DNA of 64,000 nt from Micromonospora haikouensis (GTDB lineage: Bacteria > Actinomycetota > Actinomycetes > Mycobacteriales > Micromonosporaceae). The notes beneath the pieces are model-generated. The model searched no databases and was not told the origin of the DNA. It worked only from the letters and a program-made list of their open reading frames with translations. Shown piece after piece: positions 27,101-35,054 of the stretch. Positions within the stretch are counted from its first letter, which is position 1; each line of letters opens with the position of its first letter. A program made the translations under genes and the position numbers. The stretch is taken from positions 1 to 64,000 of the forward strand of contig NZ_FMCW01000036.1 in assembly GCF_900091595.1 (NCBI RefSeq), given 5' to 3'.

Positions 27101-29987
27101 CGTCGGGCAGATCGTCAACCAGGCCGCCCGGGAGCTCAACGTGGCCGCGCCGACGCTGACCTCCAGCTACGCCACCGCCACCGTGGCGGAGATCGCGCAG
27201 ATCCTCGACGACGCCGCCGGCGGTGCGGCCGGCGGCGACGAGCAGGAGGCGTCGATCGCCGGGGTGGCCCCGTGGGTGCGGGCGTTCGCCGTCGACCTGG
27301 TGCCCACGGAGGTGGGTCCGCGCGTCGGCGCCCCGGTCGACGGGGGGTGGCAGGTGTTCACCGCCGGGCACAACCCGCTCGCCGAGCCGCTGCGCACGGC
27401 GCTGCAACAGGCCCGGGTGGGCGACGGGGTGCTGCTGTGCCTGCCGCGCGACGGCCAGCCCGAGCACATCCCGATGATGCTGCGCGCGGCCCGGTCCGCG
27501 CTGGCGCAGGGCGGCGCAGGGCGGTTCGTGGCGGTCGGTGACCGTCGCACCGCCGCCGGCCTGGCCAAGACGCTGCACCAGGAACACCCGGAGATCGTCA
27601 CCACGGTGGTCGTCCTGCCGCTGGTCGACGAGCCGGCCGAGGAGGCGCTGGCGGCCACGGTGGCCCGGGTGGTCGCCGACGTGGCGGCCACCGCCGGGTT
27701 CAGCGAGGTCCACTACGACCGCGACGGCAACCGGCACGTGCCGGTGCTGCGGCCGGCGGCCCTGCCGCCCAACGGCGGGCCGGGGCTGGGCGTGGAGGAC
27801 GTGCTGCTGGTCACCGGCGGCGGCAAGGGCATCACCGCCGAGTGCGCCCTCGCGCTGGGCCGGGACACCCTCGCGGCGGTCGGCCTGATCGGCCGCTCCG
27901 ACCCGGCGACCGACGCGGAGCTGGCGGCCAACCTCGACCGGCTCACCGCCGCCGGGGTGCGCTTCCACTACGCCCGCGCGGACATCACCGCGCTGGACGA
28001 GGTGAAGGCGGCCGTCAACGACATCGAGCGGGTCCTCGGCCCGGTCACCGGCGTGCTGCACGGCGCCGGCCGCAACGAGCCGACGGCGGTGGCCAACCTC
28101 GACGAGGCGACGTTCCGGCGGACCCTCGCCCCGAAGATCGACGGGCTGGAGGCCGTGCTCGCCGCGACCGACCCGCACACGCTGCGGCTGCTGGTCACCT
28201 TCGGCAGCATCATCGGCCGGGCCGGGCTGCGCGGCGAGGGGCACTACGCCACGGCCAACGACTGGATGACCGACCTGACCCGCAAGGTCGGCGAGGACTA
28301 CCCGCACATCCGGTGCCTGGCGCTGGAGTGGTCGGTGTGGTCCGGGGCCGGCATGGGCGAGCGGCTCGGGGTGCTGGAGGCCCTCACCCGCGACGGCATC
28401 GCGCCGATCCCCGTGGAGGCCGGCATCGCCACGCTGAAGGAGGTGCTGGCCAGCCCGGCCGCGCCGCAGGCGCTGGTGGTGATGGGCCGCGCCGACGGCC
28501 TGGCGACGGTCACGCTGGAGCGGCGCGAGCTGCCGCTGCTGCGCTTCGTCGACCGGCCGCAGGTGCACTACCCGGGCGTGGAGCTGGTCGTGGACGCGGA
28601 CCTCACCGCCGACGACGACCTCTACCTGGCCGACCACCTGCTCGACGGGGACCTGCTCTTCCCCGCCGTGCTGGGCATGGAGGCCATGGCGCAGGCGGCC
28701 TCGGCGCTCACCGGGCGCACCGAGGCGCCGGTGCTGGAGGACGTCGAGCTGCTGCGGCCGATCGTGGTGCCGCCCACCGGCAGCAACACGATCCGGATCG
28801 CGGTGCTCGCCGCCGCCGACGGCACGGTCGAGGCGGTGGTGCGCAGCAGCGACACCAACTTCGCCGCCGACCACTTCCGGGCCCGGCTGCGCTGGGACCG
28901 GCCGCTGCGGGTCGAGGCCCGGGCGGGCACCGCCGCGGCGGGGCTGCTGCCGATCGACCCGGCCCGCGACCTGTACGGCCCGGTGCTGTTCCAGGGGCGG
29001 CGGTTCCAGCGCCTGCTGGGCTACCTGGACCTGGCGGCGACGAGCTGCACGGCGCGGGTGTCCAACCGGCCGGTCGACGCGTGGTTCGCCCGGTACCGCC
29101 CCGGCGACCTGGTCCTCGGCGACCCGGGCACCCGGGACACGGTGATGCACGCGTTGCAGTGCTGCGTGCCGGACGCGACCCTGCTGCCGGGCGCGATCGA
29201 GCGGCTGCACCTGGCCGACCCGAAGGTCGCCGCGACCCTGGACACGGTCACCATCCACGCGGTGGAGCGGCTGCGCCAGGGCGACACCTACCACTACGAC
29301 GTGGACGTCTGCGACGCCGACGGCAACCTTGTCGAGCGGTGGCAGGGGCTGCGCCTGCACGCCGTGCGCAAGCAGGACGGCACGGGGCCGTGGCTGCCGG
29401 CGCTGGTCGGCCCGTACCTGGAGCGGCGGGTCGGCGCGTTCCTGCCCGACGAGCTGCGCGTCGTGGTGCGGCCCGACGACTCCGCCGCCACCGGCACGCA
29501 GGCCCGCCGCCGGCAGACCGCCCGCGCGGTGAGCTGGGCGCTGGGCACGGAGACGACGGTGCGCTACCGGCCGGACGGCAAGCCGGAGGTCGACGCCGAC
29601 GTCCGGATCTCCGCCTCGCACGGCGCCGGGGTCACCGTCGCCGTCGCCGGCGCCTCCGCGGCGGTGGGCTGCGACGTGGAGCTGGCCTCGGCCCGCTCCG
29701 CCGACGAGTGGGCCGGCCTGATCGGCGCCGACGGCCTCGCCCTGGCCACGCTGCTGGCCCGGGAGCAGGGCGAGGACCTGTCGGTCGCCGCCACCCGGGT
29801 CTGGGGCGCGGTGGAGTGCCTGCGCAAGAACGGCCACGCCCGGGTCGACCTGGTGGCCGAGCCGAACGGCACGGCCGGCTGGGTGGCCCTGCGGTCGGGG
29901 GCGGCGCGCGTCGCCACCTTCGTCACCGCGCTCAACGACGTCGCCGACCCGGTGGTGTTCACGATGCTGGCGGAAGGAAGCAGGTGA
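24165..29987 (+). CDS. pksE: iterative enediyne polyketide synthase (KS-AT-ACP-KR-DH-PPTase)
   Basis: A 1940-residue megasynthase, the usual PKSE length. KS (about 1-460): Cys212 in DGACSSS, His345 in EGHGTGT and His385 in NFGHTKAA. AT (about 580-890): Ser656 in GHSLGE. ACP (about 940-1010): Ser976/Ser977 in LHLSSI. KR (about 1200-1420): TGGGKG from 1217, Tyr1361. DH (about 1470-1720): His1491 in ADHLLDG. C-terminal phosphopantetheinyl transferase: Asp1837 in GCDVEL, Glu1884 and Lys1888 in WGAVECLRK. All catalytic residues I could place are present. In characterised systems (SgcE, CalE8, DynE8) this enzyme self-phosphopantetheinylates and builds the polyene precursor of the enediyne core. The GTG start overlaps unbU. 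Confidence 0.96.
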   Translation: MSDRIAVVGIACRYPDAEDPNQLWENVLTGRRAFRRLPDERMNAEDYYSPDPTAPDRFYSAKAAVIEGFEFDRVKYKIAGSTFRSTDMTHWLALDTVARALADAGFADGEGLPLATTGVVIGNTLTGEFSRANLLRLRWPYVRRTVGAALREQGWDDAAVGAFLDELEPRYKAPFPPIDEDTLAGGLANTIAGRVCNHFDFKGGGYTVDGACSSSLLSVATACNALARGDLDAAVAGGVDLSIDPFEVIGFAKTGALATGEMRVYDRNSNGFWPGEGCGMLVLMRDEDAVARGLRRHAVIAGWGYSSDGKGGITRPEASGHRLAIRRAYERAGFGIDSVSYLEGHGTGTAVGDATELTAFTEARQEADAAAAPAAISTVKGNFGHTKAAAGVAGLLKAILAVRQQVIPPATGHVDPHPVLDVAEPALRVPATAELWPADKPIRAAVSSMGFGGINAHVVVESAESGRRTRIGASTTALVRSRQDTELLMFDARTPEELGSRLSDLAPWVGRLSYAELGDLAVALAGKLAGRPVRAAVVVASPEQARQRLERLVELVDAGEQRVIDAAGGVFLGAAGPAPRIGFLFPGQGAGRRADGGALRRRFEEIDALYQAHQPPPGADLVATAVAQPRIVTGSVAGLRALSMLGIRATGATGHSLGELTALHWAGAMDEQTLIATAGARGRIMADASAGDGTMASISAAPEVVEPLLAGTPVVIAGYNSPQQTVVSGPVDAVLQVGAAAERAGLFWTRIAVSHAFHSEAVAPAAVAFAEHLRGGTFAPLARPMVSTVTGDVLPADTDVPELLRRQVLDPVRFTQAVRRLADDADLLLEVGPGRVLRGLAADIAPQVPTVSLETDSLSLAGLLNAVGAAYAAGAAVNHEALFQDRFARPLEPGRPLRFFASPAESAPAGDFAVARTAQELAAVAATPSGTSVAVSGPGATLDSLELLRRLAAERAELPLEAVRPDSRPLDELHLSSITVGQIVNQAARELNVAAPTLTSSYATATVAEIAQILDDAAGGAAGGDEQEASIAGVAPWVRAFAVDLVPTEVGPRVGAPVDGGWQVFTAGHNPLAEPLRTALQQARVGDGVLLCLPRDGQPEHIPMMLRAARSALAQGGAGRFVAVGDRRTAAGLAKTLHQEHPEIVTTVVVLPLVDEPAEEALAATVARVVADVAATAGFSEVHYDRDGNRHVPVLRPAALPPNGGPGLGVEDVLLVTGGGKGITAECALALGRDTLAAVGLIGRSDPATDAELAANLDRLTAAGVRFHYARADITALDEVKAAVNDIERVLGPVTGVLHGAGRNEPTAVANLDEATFRRTLAPKIDGLEAVLAATDPHTLRLLVTFGSIIGRAGLRGEGHYATANDWMTDLTRKVGEDYPHIRCLALEWSVWSGAGMGERLGVLEALTRDGIAPIPVEAGIATLKEVLASPAAPQALVVMGRADGLATVTLERRELPLLRFVDRPQVHYPGVELVVDADLTADDDLYLADHLLDGDLLFPAVLGMEAMAQAASALTGRTEAPVLEDVELLRPIVVPPTGSNTIRIAVLAAADGTVEAVVRSSDTNFAADHFRARLRWDRPLRVEARAGTAAAGLLPIDPARDLYGPVLFQGRRFQRLLGYLDLAATSCTARVSNRPVDAWFARYRPGDLVLGDPGTRDTVMHALQCCVPDATLLPGAIERLHLADPKVAATLDTVTIHAVERLRQGDTYHYDVDVCDADGNLVERWQGLRLHAVRKQDGTGPWLPALVGPYLERRVGAFLPDELRVVVRPDDSAATGTQARRRQTARAVSWALGTETTVRYRPDGKPEVDADVRISASHGAGVTVAVAGASAAVGCDVELASARSADEWAGLIGADGLALATLLAREQGEDLSVAATRVWGAVECLRKNGHARVDLVAEPNGTAGWVALRSGAARVATFVTALNDVADPVVFTMLAEGSR

Positions 29988-29991
29988 AGTC

Positions 29992-30468
29992 ATGGAGTCC
30001 TACTACGAGTACCGGCACCTGGTCGGTTTCGAGGAGACCAACCTCGTCGGGAACGTCTACTACGTCAACTACATGCGCTGGCAGGGCCGGTGCCGGGAGA
30101 TGTTCCTGCGGGACCAGGCGCCGGAGGTCCTGGCGGACATCCGCGACGACCTGAAGCTGTTCACCCTCAAGTGCGAGTGCGAGTTCTTCACCGAGATCAC
30201 CGCGTTCGACGAGCTGTCGATCCGGATGCGGCTGGAGGACCTCACGCAGACCCAGATCGGCTTCGCCTTCGACTACGTGCGGCTGCGCGACGGGTTCGAG
30301 GAGCTGGTGGCCCGGGGGCGGCAGCGGATCGCGTGCATGCGCGGCCCGAACACCGACACCCGGCCGACCCGGGTGCCGGACACGCTGCGGGCGGCGCTGT
30401 CGCGGTACGCGGTGGCCCCCACCGCGGGCGGCCAGCGCAAGGTCCTCGAAGGCGTCGGGGAGGGCTGA
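29992..30468 (+). CDS. enediyne-type hot-dog thioesterase (E10/TEBC)
   Basis: A 158-residue single hot-dog-fold thioesterase of the CalE7/DynE7/SgcE10 family. The family-specific block is VGFEETNLVGNVYYVNYMRW: as in other enediyne thioesterases, the Asp of ordinary 4HBT hot-dog enzymes is absent (Asn17 region), and RCREMFL follows. It releases the polyene chain from PksE. It begins 4 bases after the pksE stop, ends 3 bases before the flavin-reductase start, and is certainly in the core operon. Confidence 0.93.
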   Translation: MESYYEYRHLVGFEETNLVGNVYYVNYMRWQGRCREMFLRDQAPEVLADIRDDLKLFTLKCECEFFTEITAFDELSIRMRLEDLTQTQIGFAFDYVRLRDGFEELVARGRQRIACMRGPNTDTRPTRVPDTLRAALSRYAVAPTAGGQRKVLEGVGEG

Positions 30469-30471
30469 GCG

Positions 30472-31020
30472 GTGACCAGAGCGGACCAGCGGCCGGCCGC
30501 CGGCGCGGTGACGGTGCCCCCGCCGGCGACGGCGGCCAACCACGCCGAGCTGCGGGCGGTGATGGGCATGTTCGCCACCGGCGTGACGGTGGTGACGTCG
30601 GGCCGGGACCTGCCGCACGGCATGACCGCGAACGCGTTCACCTCGGTGTCGCTGGACCCGGCGATGGTGCTGGTGTGCGTGAAGCGCAGCTCGGTCATGC
30701 ACGACACCGTCCTGGCGCAGGGCTCCTTCGCGGTGTCCATCCTGGCCGCCGGCCAGGAGGGGCTGGCGCGCTACTTCGCCAGCTCCCGCCGGCCCCGCGA
30801 CGAGCGGGAGTTCGAGACCGTGCCGTGCGAGGCGGGGCCGCACACCGGGGCGCCGATCGTGTCCGGGAACGTGGCCTGGGTGGAGTGCAAGCTGGCGGCC
30901 GTGTACGACGGCGGCGACCACTCCATCTTCCTCGGCTCCGTGCTCGGCACCGGCCGGGGTGACAGCAGCGACGCGCTGCTGTTCCACGGCGGCCGGTTCT
31001 GCGAGGTCGGCAAGGGTTGA
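30472..31020 (+). CDS. flavin reductase (SgcE6-like)
   Basis: A 182-residue FMN/FAD reductase of the HpaC/SgcE6 type with GTG start 3 bases after the thioesterase stop. Motifs: FATGVTVVTS near residue 35, HGMTANAFTSVSLDPAMVLVCV and FAVSILA, ending in the SIFLGSV and LLFHGGRF strands. It supplies reduced flavin to two-component monooxygenases; the two ACAD-fold proteins at 11.4 and 53.2 kb are the obvious local clients. It is the last gene of the operon before a strong terminator. Confidence 0.9.
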   Translation: MTRADQRPAAGAVTVPPPATAANHAELRAVMGMFATGVTVVTSGRDLPHGMTANAFTSVSLDPAMVLVCVKRSSVMHDTVLAQGSFAVSILAAGQEGLARYFASSRRPRDEREFETVPCEAGPHTGAPIVSGNVAWVECKLAAVYDGGDHSIFLGSVLGTGRGDSSDALLFHGGRFCEVGKG

Positions 31021-31056
31021 CCGGGTCGGCCCGGCGCCAGCCAGGGCCGACCACCC

Positions 31057-31099
31057 GACGGCCGGGCGGCCACGCACCCCGCGTGGTCGCCCGGCCGTC
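31057..31099 (+). terminator. terminator of the enediyne core operon
   Basis: 19-bp stem with one G-U pair (31057-31075 with 31081-31099), 5-nt loop, starting 36 bases after the flavin-reductase stop. Confidence 0.85.
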
Positions 31100-31132
31100 G
31101 CCGTGTCGCCGTCCGCCGCTGCCGCCATCGTC

Positions 31133-31172
31133 GTTGGCCGTTGGCCGTCGGCCGTCGGCCGTCGGCCGTCGC
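31133..31172. repeat. 7-bp tandem repeat
   Basis: About five and a half copies of GTYGGCC (two GTTGGCC, three GTCGGCC, a partial copy) in the gap between the core operon and the P450 gene. Noncoding. Confidence 0.85.
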
Positions 31173-31242
31173 CGGGCGCTGCCGGGCAGCTCCACAAAGG
31201 GCGGCAGGGCCTGACGGGGGCGCGGTAGAGCCCCTACGAGTG

Positions 31243-31320
31243 CTGGAGTCCGGCGGGGGCTGGGGTTTGGCGGGGTCCTGGGGTCCGGCGGGGGCTGGGG
31301 TCCGCCGGGGTCCTGGGCAC
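31243..31320. repeat. 35-bp tandem duplication
   Basis: Two 35-bp copies (31243-31277, 31278-31312) differing at four positions, plus the start of a third. G-rich on the plus strand. It lies in the 359-base region between convergent transcription units, which otherwise contains two terminators and no gene. Confidence 0.8.
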
Positions 31321-31327
31321 ACGGCGA

Positions 31328-31359
31328 GGCGCAACCGGCCGGGGAGCACCGGTTGCGCC
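31328..31359 (-). terminator. terminator of the unbL-P450 unit
   Basis: Perfect 11-bp stem (31328-31338 with 31349-31359), 10-nt loop, 20 bases past the P450 stop on the minus strand. Confidence 0.75.
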
Positions 31360-31379
31360 AGGTTCGCCGGGCAGGCGGG

Positions 31380-32747
31380 TCAGGCCTCGTGGACGTGCAT
31401 CGGCAGGCCGCCGCGGACCCGCAGGGTCAGCATCGGCTCCGGCACCACCGGGTAGCCGGGCTGCAGCGACAGCCGCAGCTGCCGGGTCACGCAGGCGAGG
31501 ACGAACACCGCCTCCATCAGCCCGAGGTTGTTGCCGACGCAGAAGCGCGGGCCGGCGCCGAACGGGATGTAGGCGTACCGCGGCCGGTCTGCGCGCCGGT
31601 CGGGGTCGAAACGGTCCGGGTCGAAGCGGTCCGGGTCGGGCCAGAACTCCGGGTGCCGGTGCAGGGTGTACGGGCAGAGCACCACGTCCGCGCCGGCGGG
31701 CACGTGCCAGCCGCCCACGACGTCGTCGCCCTGGGCGATGCGGGGCAGCAGCCACACCGGCGGGTACAGCCGCATCACCTCGTCGACCACCATCGCGGTG
31801 TACCGCAGCCGGTGCAGGTCCTCGTACGTCGGGTTGCGGTCGCCGAGCACCTCGACGGCCTCGGCGTGCATCCGCTCCCACACCTCGTGGTGCCGGTCGA
31901 GCAGGTAGAACGTCCAGGTCAGGGTGCTGGCGGTGGTCTCGTGCCCGGCCAGCAGCAGGGTGACCAGCTCGTCGCGCATCCGCTGCCGGGCCACCCGGGG
32001 GTCGGTCTCCCGGCTGGTCGACTCGATCAGCCGGGACACCACGTCGTCGCGGCCGGCGATCCCGCCGGGCTGCGCCCGCCGGTGCGCCACCAGCCGGTCG
32101 ACGATCTCCTGCAGCTCGGCGCGCGCGCGGCGGAAGCGCCGCTGCCGGGGCAGCGGCACCCACGGCGGCACGGCGCCCAGCGACATCATCTCGAAGATCG
32201 CCTGGTCCTGCACCGCCTCGAACGCCGCGCCGATGCCGCCGAACTCGCCGAGGTCGGCGTCGAGCAGCGTACGGCCCAGCACGCCGAGGGTCAGCTCGGT
32301 CATCTCGTGGCGGATGTCCACCGGGCCGGCGCCGACGGCGCGTTGCAGCCGGGCGGCCATCCGCACCGACTCCTCGGCGACCGCGTCGGCCTGGCGGGCG
32401 ATGCGGCGGGCCTGGAACACCGGCTGGATCACCTTGCGCTGCTTGGTCCACAGCTCGCCCTCGCTGGTGAGCAGGCCGTCGCCGAGGGTGCGGCGGGCGT
32501 GCACCAGCCCGATGCCCTTGTGGTAGTTGCCCGGGTTCTCGGCCAGCACGTGCTTGGCGTGGTCGGGGTGGTTGAAGAACCAGAGCGTCTTCGGCCCCAG
32601 CGGCAGCCGCACCGCGTCGCCGTGCCGGGCGGCGACCGTCCGCATGACGTCGAGGCGGTTGCGGGCCATCCGCCCGAGCAGCACCGGTGCGGTCCACGGC
32701 GAGGGGCCCGGCGGGCGCACCCGGGCGGGGTCGGCGACCGCGGTCAC
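31380..32747 (-). CDS. cytochrome P450 (enediyne E7-like)
   Basis: A 455-residue P450 from a GTG at 32747 that overlaps the unbL stop (GTGA). I-helix AGHETTAS, K-helix EVMR (ExxR), and heme loop FGAGPRFCVG with Cys403 as axial ligand. The E7-type P450 is conserved in many enediyne loci and is a candidate for core or tailoring oxidation. Just before the heme region the (FDPDR) unit occurs in tandem, encoded by a 15-bp repeat. Electron donors are not present nearby. Confidence 0.9.
   Translation of the reverse strand: MTAVADPARVRPPGPSPWTAPVLLGRMARNRLDVMRTVAARHGDAVRLPLGPKTLWFFNHPDHAKHVLAENPGNYHKGIGLVHARRTLGDGLLTSEGELWTKQRKVIQPVFQARRIARQADAVAEESVRMAARLQRAVGAGPVDIRHEMTELTLGVLGRTLLDADLGEFGGIGAAFEAVQDQAIFEMMSLGAVPPWVPLPRQRRFRRARAELQEIVDRLVAHRRAQPGGIAGRDDVVSRLIESTSRETDPRVARQRMRDELVTLLLAGHETTASTLTWTFYLLDRHHEVWERMHAEAVEVLGDRNPTYEDLHRLRYTAMVVDEVMRLYPPVWLLPRIAQGDDVVGGWHVPAGADVVLCPYTLHRHPEFWPDPDRFDPDRFDPDRRADRPRYAYIPFGAGPRFCVGNNLGLMEAVFVLACVTRQLRLSLQPGYPVVPEPMLTLRVRGGLPMHVHEA
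31597..31641 (-). repeat. 15-bp in-frame tandem repeat in the P450 gene
   Basis: Three 15-bp units (31597, 31612, 31627) encode the DPDRFDPDRFDPDR stretch; most P450s have one or two such units. Probable replication slippage. Confidence 0.75.
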
Positions 32748-33730
32748 GGCTGCACCCGGGCGTCGGCCCGGAACCGCGCGGCCACGGCCCGCCGCCACAC
32801 CTCGTACGCGGGCAGGCCGGAGGCGTCCGGGCCGGCGGGGATCAGCTCGTCGGTGACCCGGCCCGCGTCGGCGGCCGACGCCCGGCAGAACACCTGCGTG
32901 GCCAGCTCCGTGTGCGGCACCAGCAGCCCCGCCCGGATCCGGGCCTGTGCGGCGAACGCGCTGGCCTGGGCGACGAACGGGGCGTGCTCGCCGGAGCGGG
33001 CCAGGAACAGCCGCAGCTCGTCGGCGGTGCACCCGCCCGCGTACGTCGCGGCGAGCCCGGCCCCGCTGTAGAGGTCCTCGTGCCGCGCCGCCGGGAACCG
33101 GTCGATCAGGTCGGCGGCGACGGTCGGGTCGCAGCCGGCGACGAACCAGGTGGCCCGGCCGATGCCCTGGTCGACGGCGCGGGCGGCGTACGCGGTGGGG
33201 CCCTCGGGCGGCCACGGGAAGTCGGTCACCGCGCGCTGGCCGTGCACGTACTCGGCGGTGTGGAAGTACGCCTGGTGGAAGCCGTAGCCGTCGTGCACGA
33301 GCCAGCGCAGCAGCGGATCGGTGGCCCCCGCCAGGGCCCGCCGCCACAGGAGCTTCGGCAGCCGCGCCAGGGCCCAGCCGATCCCGACGTACGCCATGTA
33401 GACGTGCCGGTCGCCGGTGCCGGCGAGGAACTCGGCGCTGCGCCGGGGCGCGCCCGGGGTGAGCGCGTCGACCAGCGCGAAGCCCATGGCCGCGCCCTCG
33501 TAGGCGAACCCCTGGAAGCGGGTCGGCAGCGGGGCGAGGTCGGTGTCGACGTCAGTCACCCGGCGGGCGCCGGCGGCCGAGGAGAGCCCGGTCAGGAACG
33601 ACGAGCCGACCGTCTCCAGGATGGTGCGTGACTCCGGGTTCTTGACGTGGAACCCCCGGGTGGAGACGAGGGTCTCCTTGACGTCGGGGGTGAGGACGCG
33701 GCGCCTGAGCGCCCTGATGGTGCCGGCCAC
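32744..33730 (-). CDS. unbL: enediyne core-cassette protein UnbL (E3), DUF1702 family
   Basis: A 328-residue protein matching the E3/UnbL family (DUF1702), a defining member of enediyne cassettes. Recognisable segments: RGFHVKNPESRTILETVGSSFLTG at the N-terminus, RFQGFAYEGAAMGFALVDAL, YVGIGWALARLP, WLVHDGYGFHQAYFHT and QGIGRATWFVAG. The GTG at 33730 is selected because GGGAG lies 6 bases upstream and it gives the usual family length. The biochemical role is unknown. In contrast to the common E3-E4-E5-E-E10 order, it is here on the opposite strand 3' of the operon, coupled to the P450. Confidence 0.88.
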   Translation of the reverse strand: MAGTIRALRRRVLTPDVKETLVSTRGFHVKNPESRTILETVGSSFLTGLSSAAGARRVTDVDTDLAPLPTRFQGFAYEGAAMGFALVDALTPGAPRRSAEFLAGTGDRHVYMAYVGIGWALARLPKLLWRRALAGATDPLLRWLVHDGYGFHQAYFHTAEYVHGQRAVTDFPWPPEGPTAYAARAVDQGIGRATWFVAGCDPTVAADLIDRFPAARHEDLYSGAGLAATYAGGCTADELRLFLARSGEHAPFVAQASAFAAQARIRAGLLVPHTELATQVFCRASAADAGRVTDELIPAGPDASGLPAYEVWRRAVAARFRADARVQP

Positions 33731-33962
33731 CTGCTGCTCCCATTCATCCAGATTCGACGATTCAACTGCCCCATCCTCCCGGCCACCCGACGCCCGCAGC
33801 CACTTCCCGATTGCCCTCTGACCTGCGGCGAAGCGGCCGGGACAACGGCACGCTGGGAGTAGTGCGCCGACGCCACGCGGGACACGATCGAGCCGCCCGC
33901 CACCTCGGCGGCGGCGTCGCGCCGCGCGGCACGCGCCGGTCGCGGGCGGAGAGGAGCTCGCG

Positions 33963-35054
33963 ATGTTGGTGCTCGTGACGGGCGGTACGGGCTTCGTCGG
34001 CGCGCACACGGTGGCGGCGCTCGTCGCGGCCGGGCACCGGGTGCGGGTGCTGGCCCGCGACCCGCGCCGGGTCGCCCCGGCCCTGTCCCCGCTGTCCGTG
34101 CCGGACGACGCGGTGCAGGTCGTCGACGGCGACGTCGTCGACGAGACGGCGGTCGCCCGGGCGGTTCGTGGCGTGGACGCGCTGGTGCACGCCGCGTCGG
34201 TCTACTCGTTCGACAGCCGGTCGCACGAGGCGACCCGGCGGACCAACGCCCGGGGCACCGAGGTGGTGCTGGCGGCGGCCCGCCGGCTCGGGGTGGGGCG
34301 CTCGGTGCACGTGTCGACGTTCGGCGCGCTGGAGCCGTCCCCGGCCGGGACGGTGGGCCCGCAGTCGCCGCCGACCACGGCCCGGGAGACGTACCTGGCG
34401 AGCAAGGCCGCCGCGGAGCGGGTCGCCCGGGGCCACCAGGCGCACGGCGACCCGGTGGTGATCGCCTATCCGCCCGCCCTGCTCGGGCCGCACGATGCGA
34501 AGCTCGGCGACCAGAACGCCCGGCTGCGCAACGTGCTGCGCGGCCTGATGCCAATGTGGCCCACCGGCGGCTTCCCGGTCGGCGACGTCCGGGACACCGC
34601 CGCGCTGCTCGCGGAGCTGGCCACCGCGCCGGGCGAGGACGGCGGGCGGCACCTCGGCCCGGGCCGCTACCTGAGCACCCGCGACTACGTGCGGGCCGTC
34701 CGCGAGGCGACCGGCCGCCGGCTGCCCACGTTGTTCCTGCCGGCCCGGGCGATGCTGCCCTTCGCCTACGCCACCGACCTGGTGCAGCGGGTCTGGCCGT
34801 GGCACATCCCCGCCGAGTACGGGGCCTGCTACGTCTGCGCCACCGACGCCCGCCCGCAGGACGTGGCCCGGTCGGCGGGGCCGGCGCCCCGGCCGATCGG
34901 CGAGACGCTCGTCGACACCGTGCGTTGGCTGCACCGCACGGGGCGGCTCACCGCCGGCCAGGCCGGCAGGGCCGGCACACCTGTCGTTCCCGTCGCGTCC
35001 GCGGCGGGTCCCGTCGAAGCCGCGGCGCCGCCGCGCAGGGAGGCACGATCATGA
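33963..35054 (+). CDS. NAD(P)-dependent extended-SDR epimerase/dehydratase-like protein
   Basis: A 363-residue extended SDR. TGGTGFVGAHT at 7-17 binds NAD(P), VHAAS at 75-79, catalytic Tyr144-x-x-x-Lys148 in TYLASKAAAE, and a substrate region with LLGPHD and FPVGDVRDTAALL. The C-terminal half (PLFLPARAMLPFAYATDLVQR) resembles dihydroflavonol-reductase/3beta-HSD-like members more than sugar epimerases. GAGAGGAG precedes the ATG. It overlaps the following MDMPI-like gene by 4 bases, implying a two-gene operon, and is divergent from unbL. Confidence 0.8.
   Translation: MLVLVTGGTGFVGAHTVAALVAAGHRVRVLARDPRRVAPALSPLSVPDDAVQVVDGDVVDETAVARAVRGVDALVHAASVYSFDSRSHEATRRTNARGTEVVLAAARRLGVGRSVHVSTFGALEPSPAGTVGPQSPPTTARETYLASKAAAERVARGHQAHGDPVVIAYPPALLGPHDAKLGDQNARLRNVLRGLMPMWPTGGFPVGDVRDTAALLAELATAPGEDGGRHLGPGRYLSTRDYVRAVREATGRRLPTLFLPARAMLPFAYATDLVQRVWPWHIPAEYGACYVCATDARPQDVARSAGPAPRPIGETLVDTVRWLHRTGRLTAGQAGRAGTPVVPVASAAGPVEAAAPPRREARS

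Noticed and set aside
24039..29993. 1984-codon open frame antisense to pksE
   Set aside because: A high-GC shadow of pksE, rich in Arg/Gly/Val without domain structure.
32748..33347. N-terminal extension of the P450 open frame
   Set aside because: It is an alternative-frame reading of unbL; the P450 homology starts at the GTG 32747.
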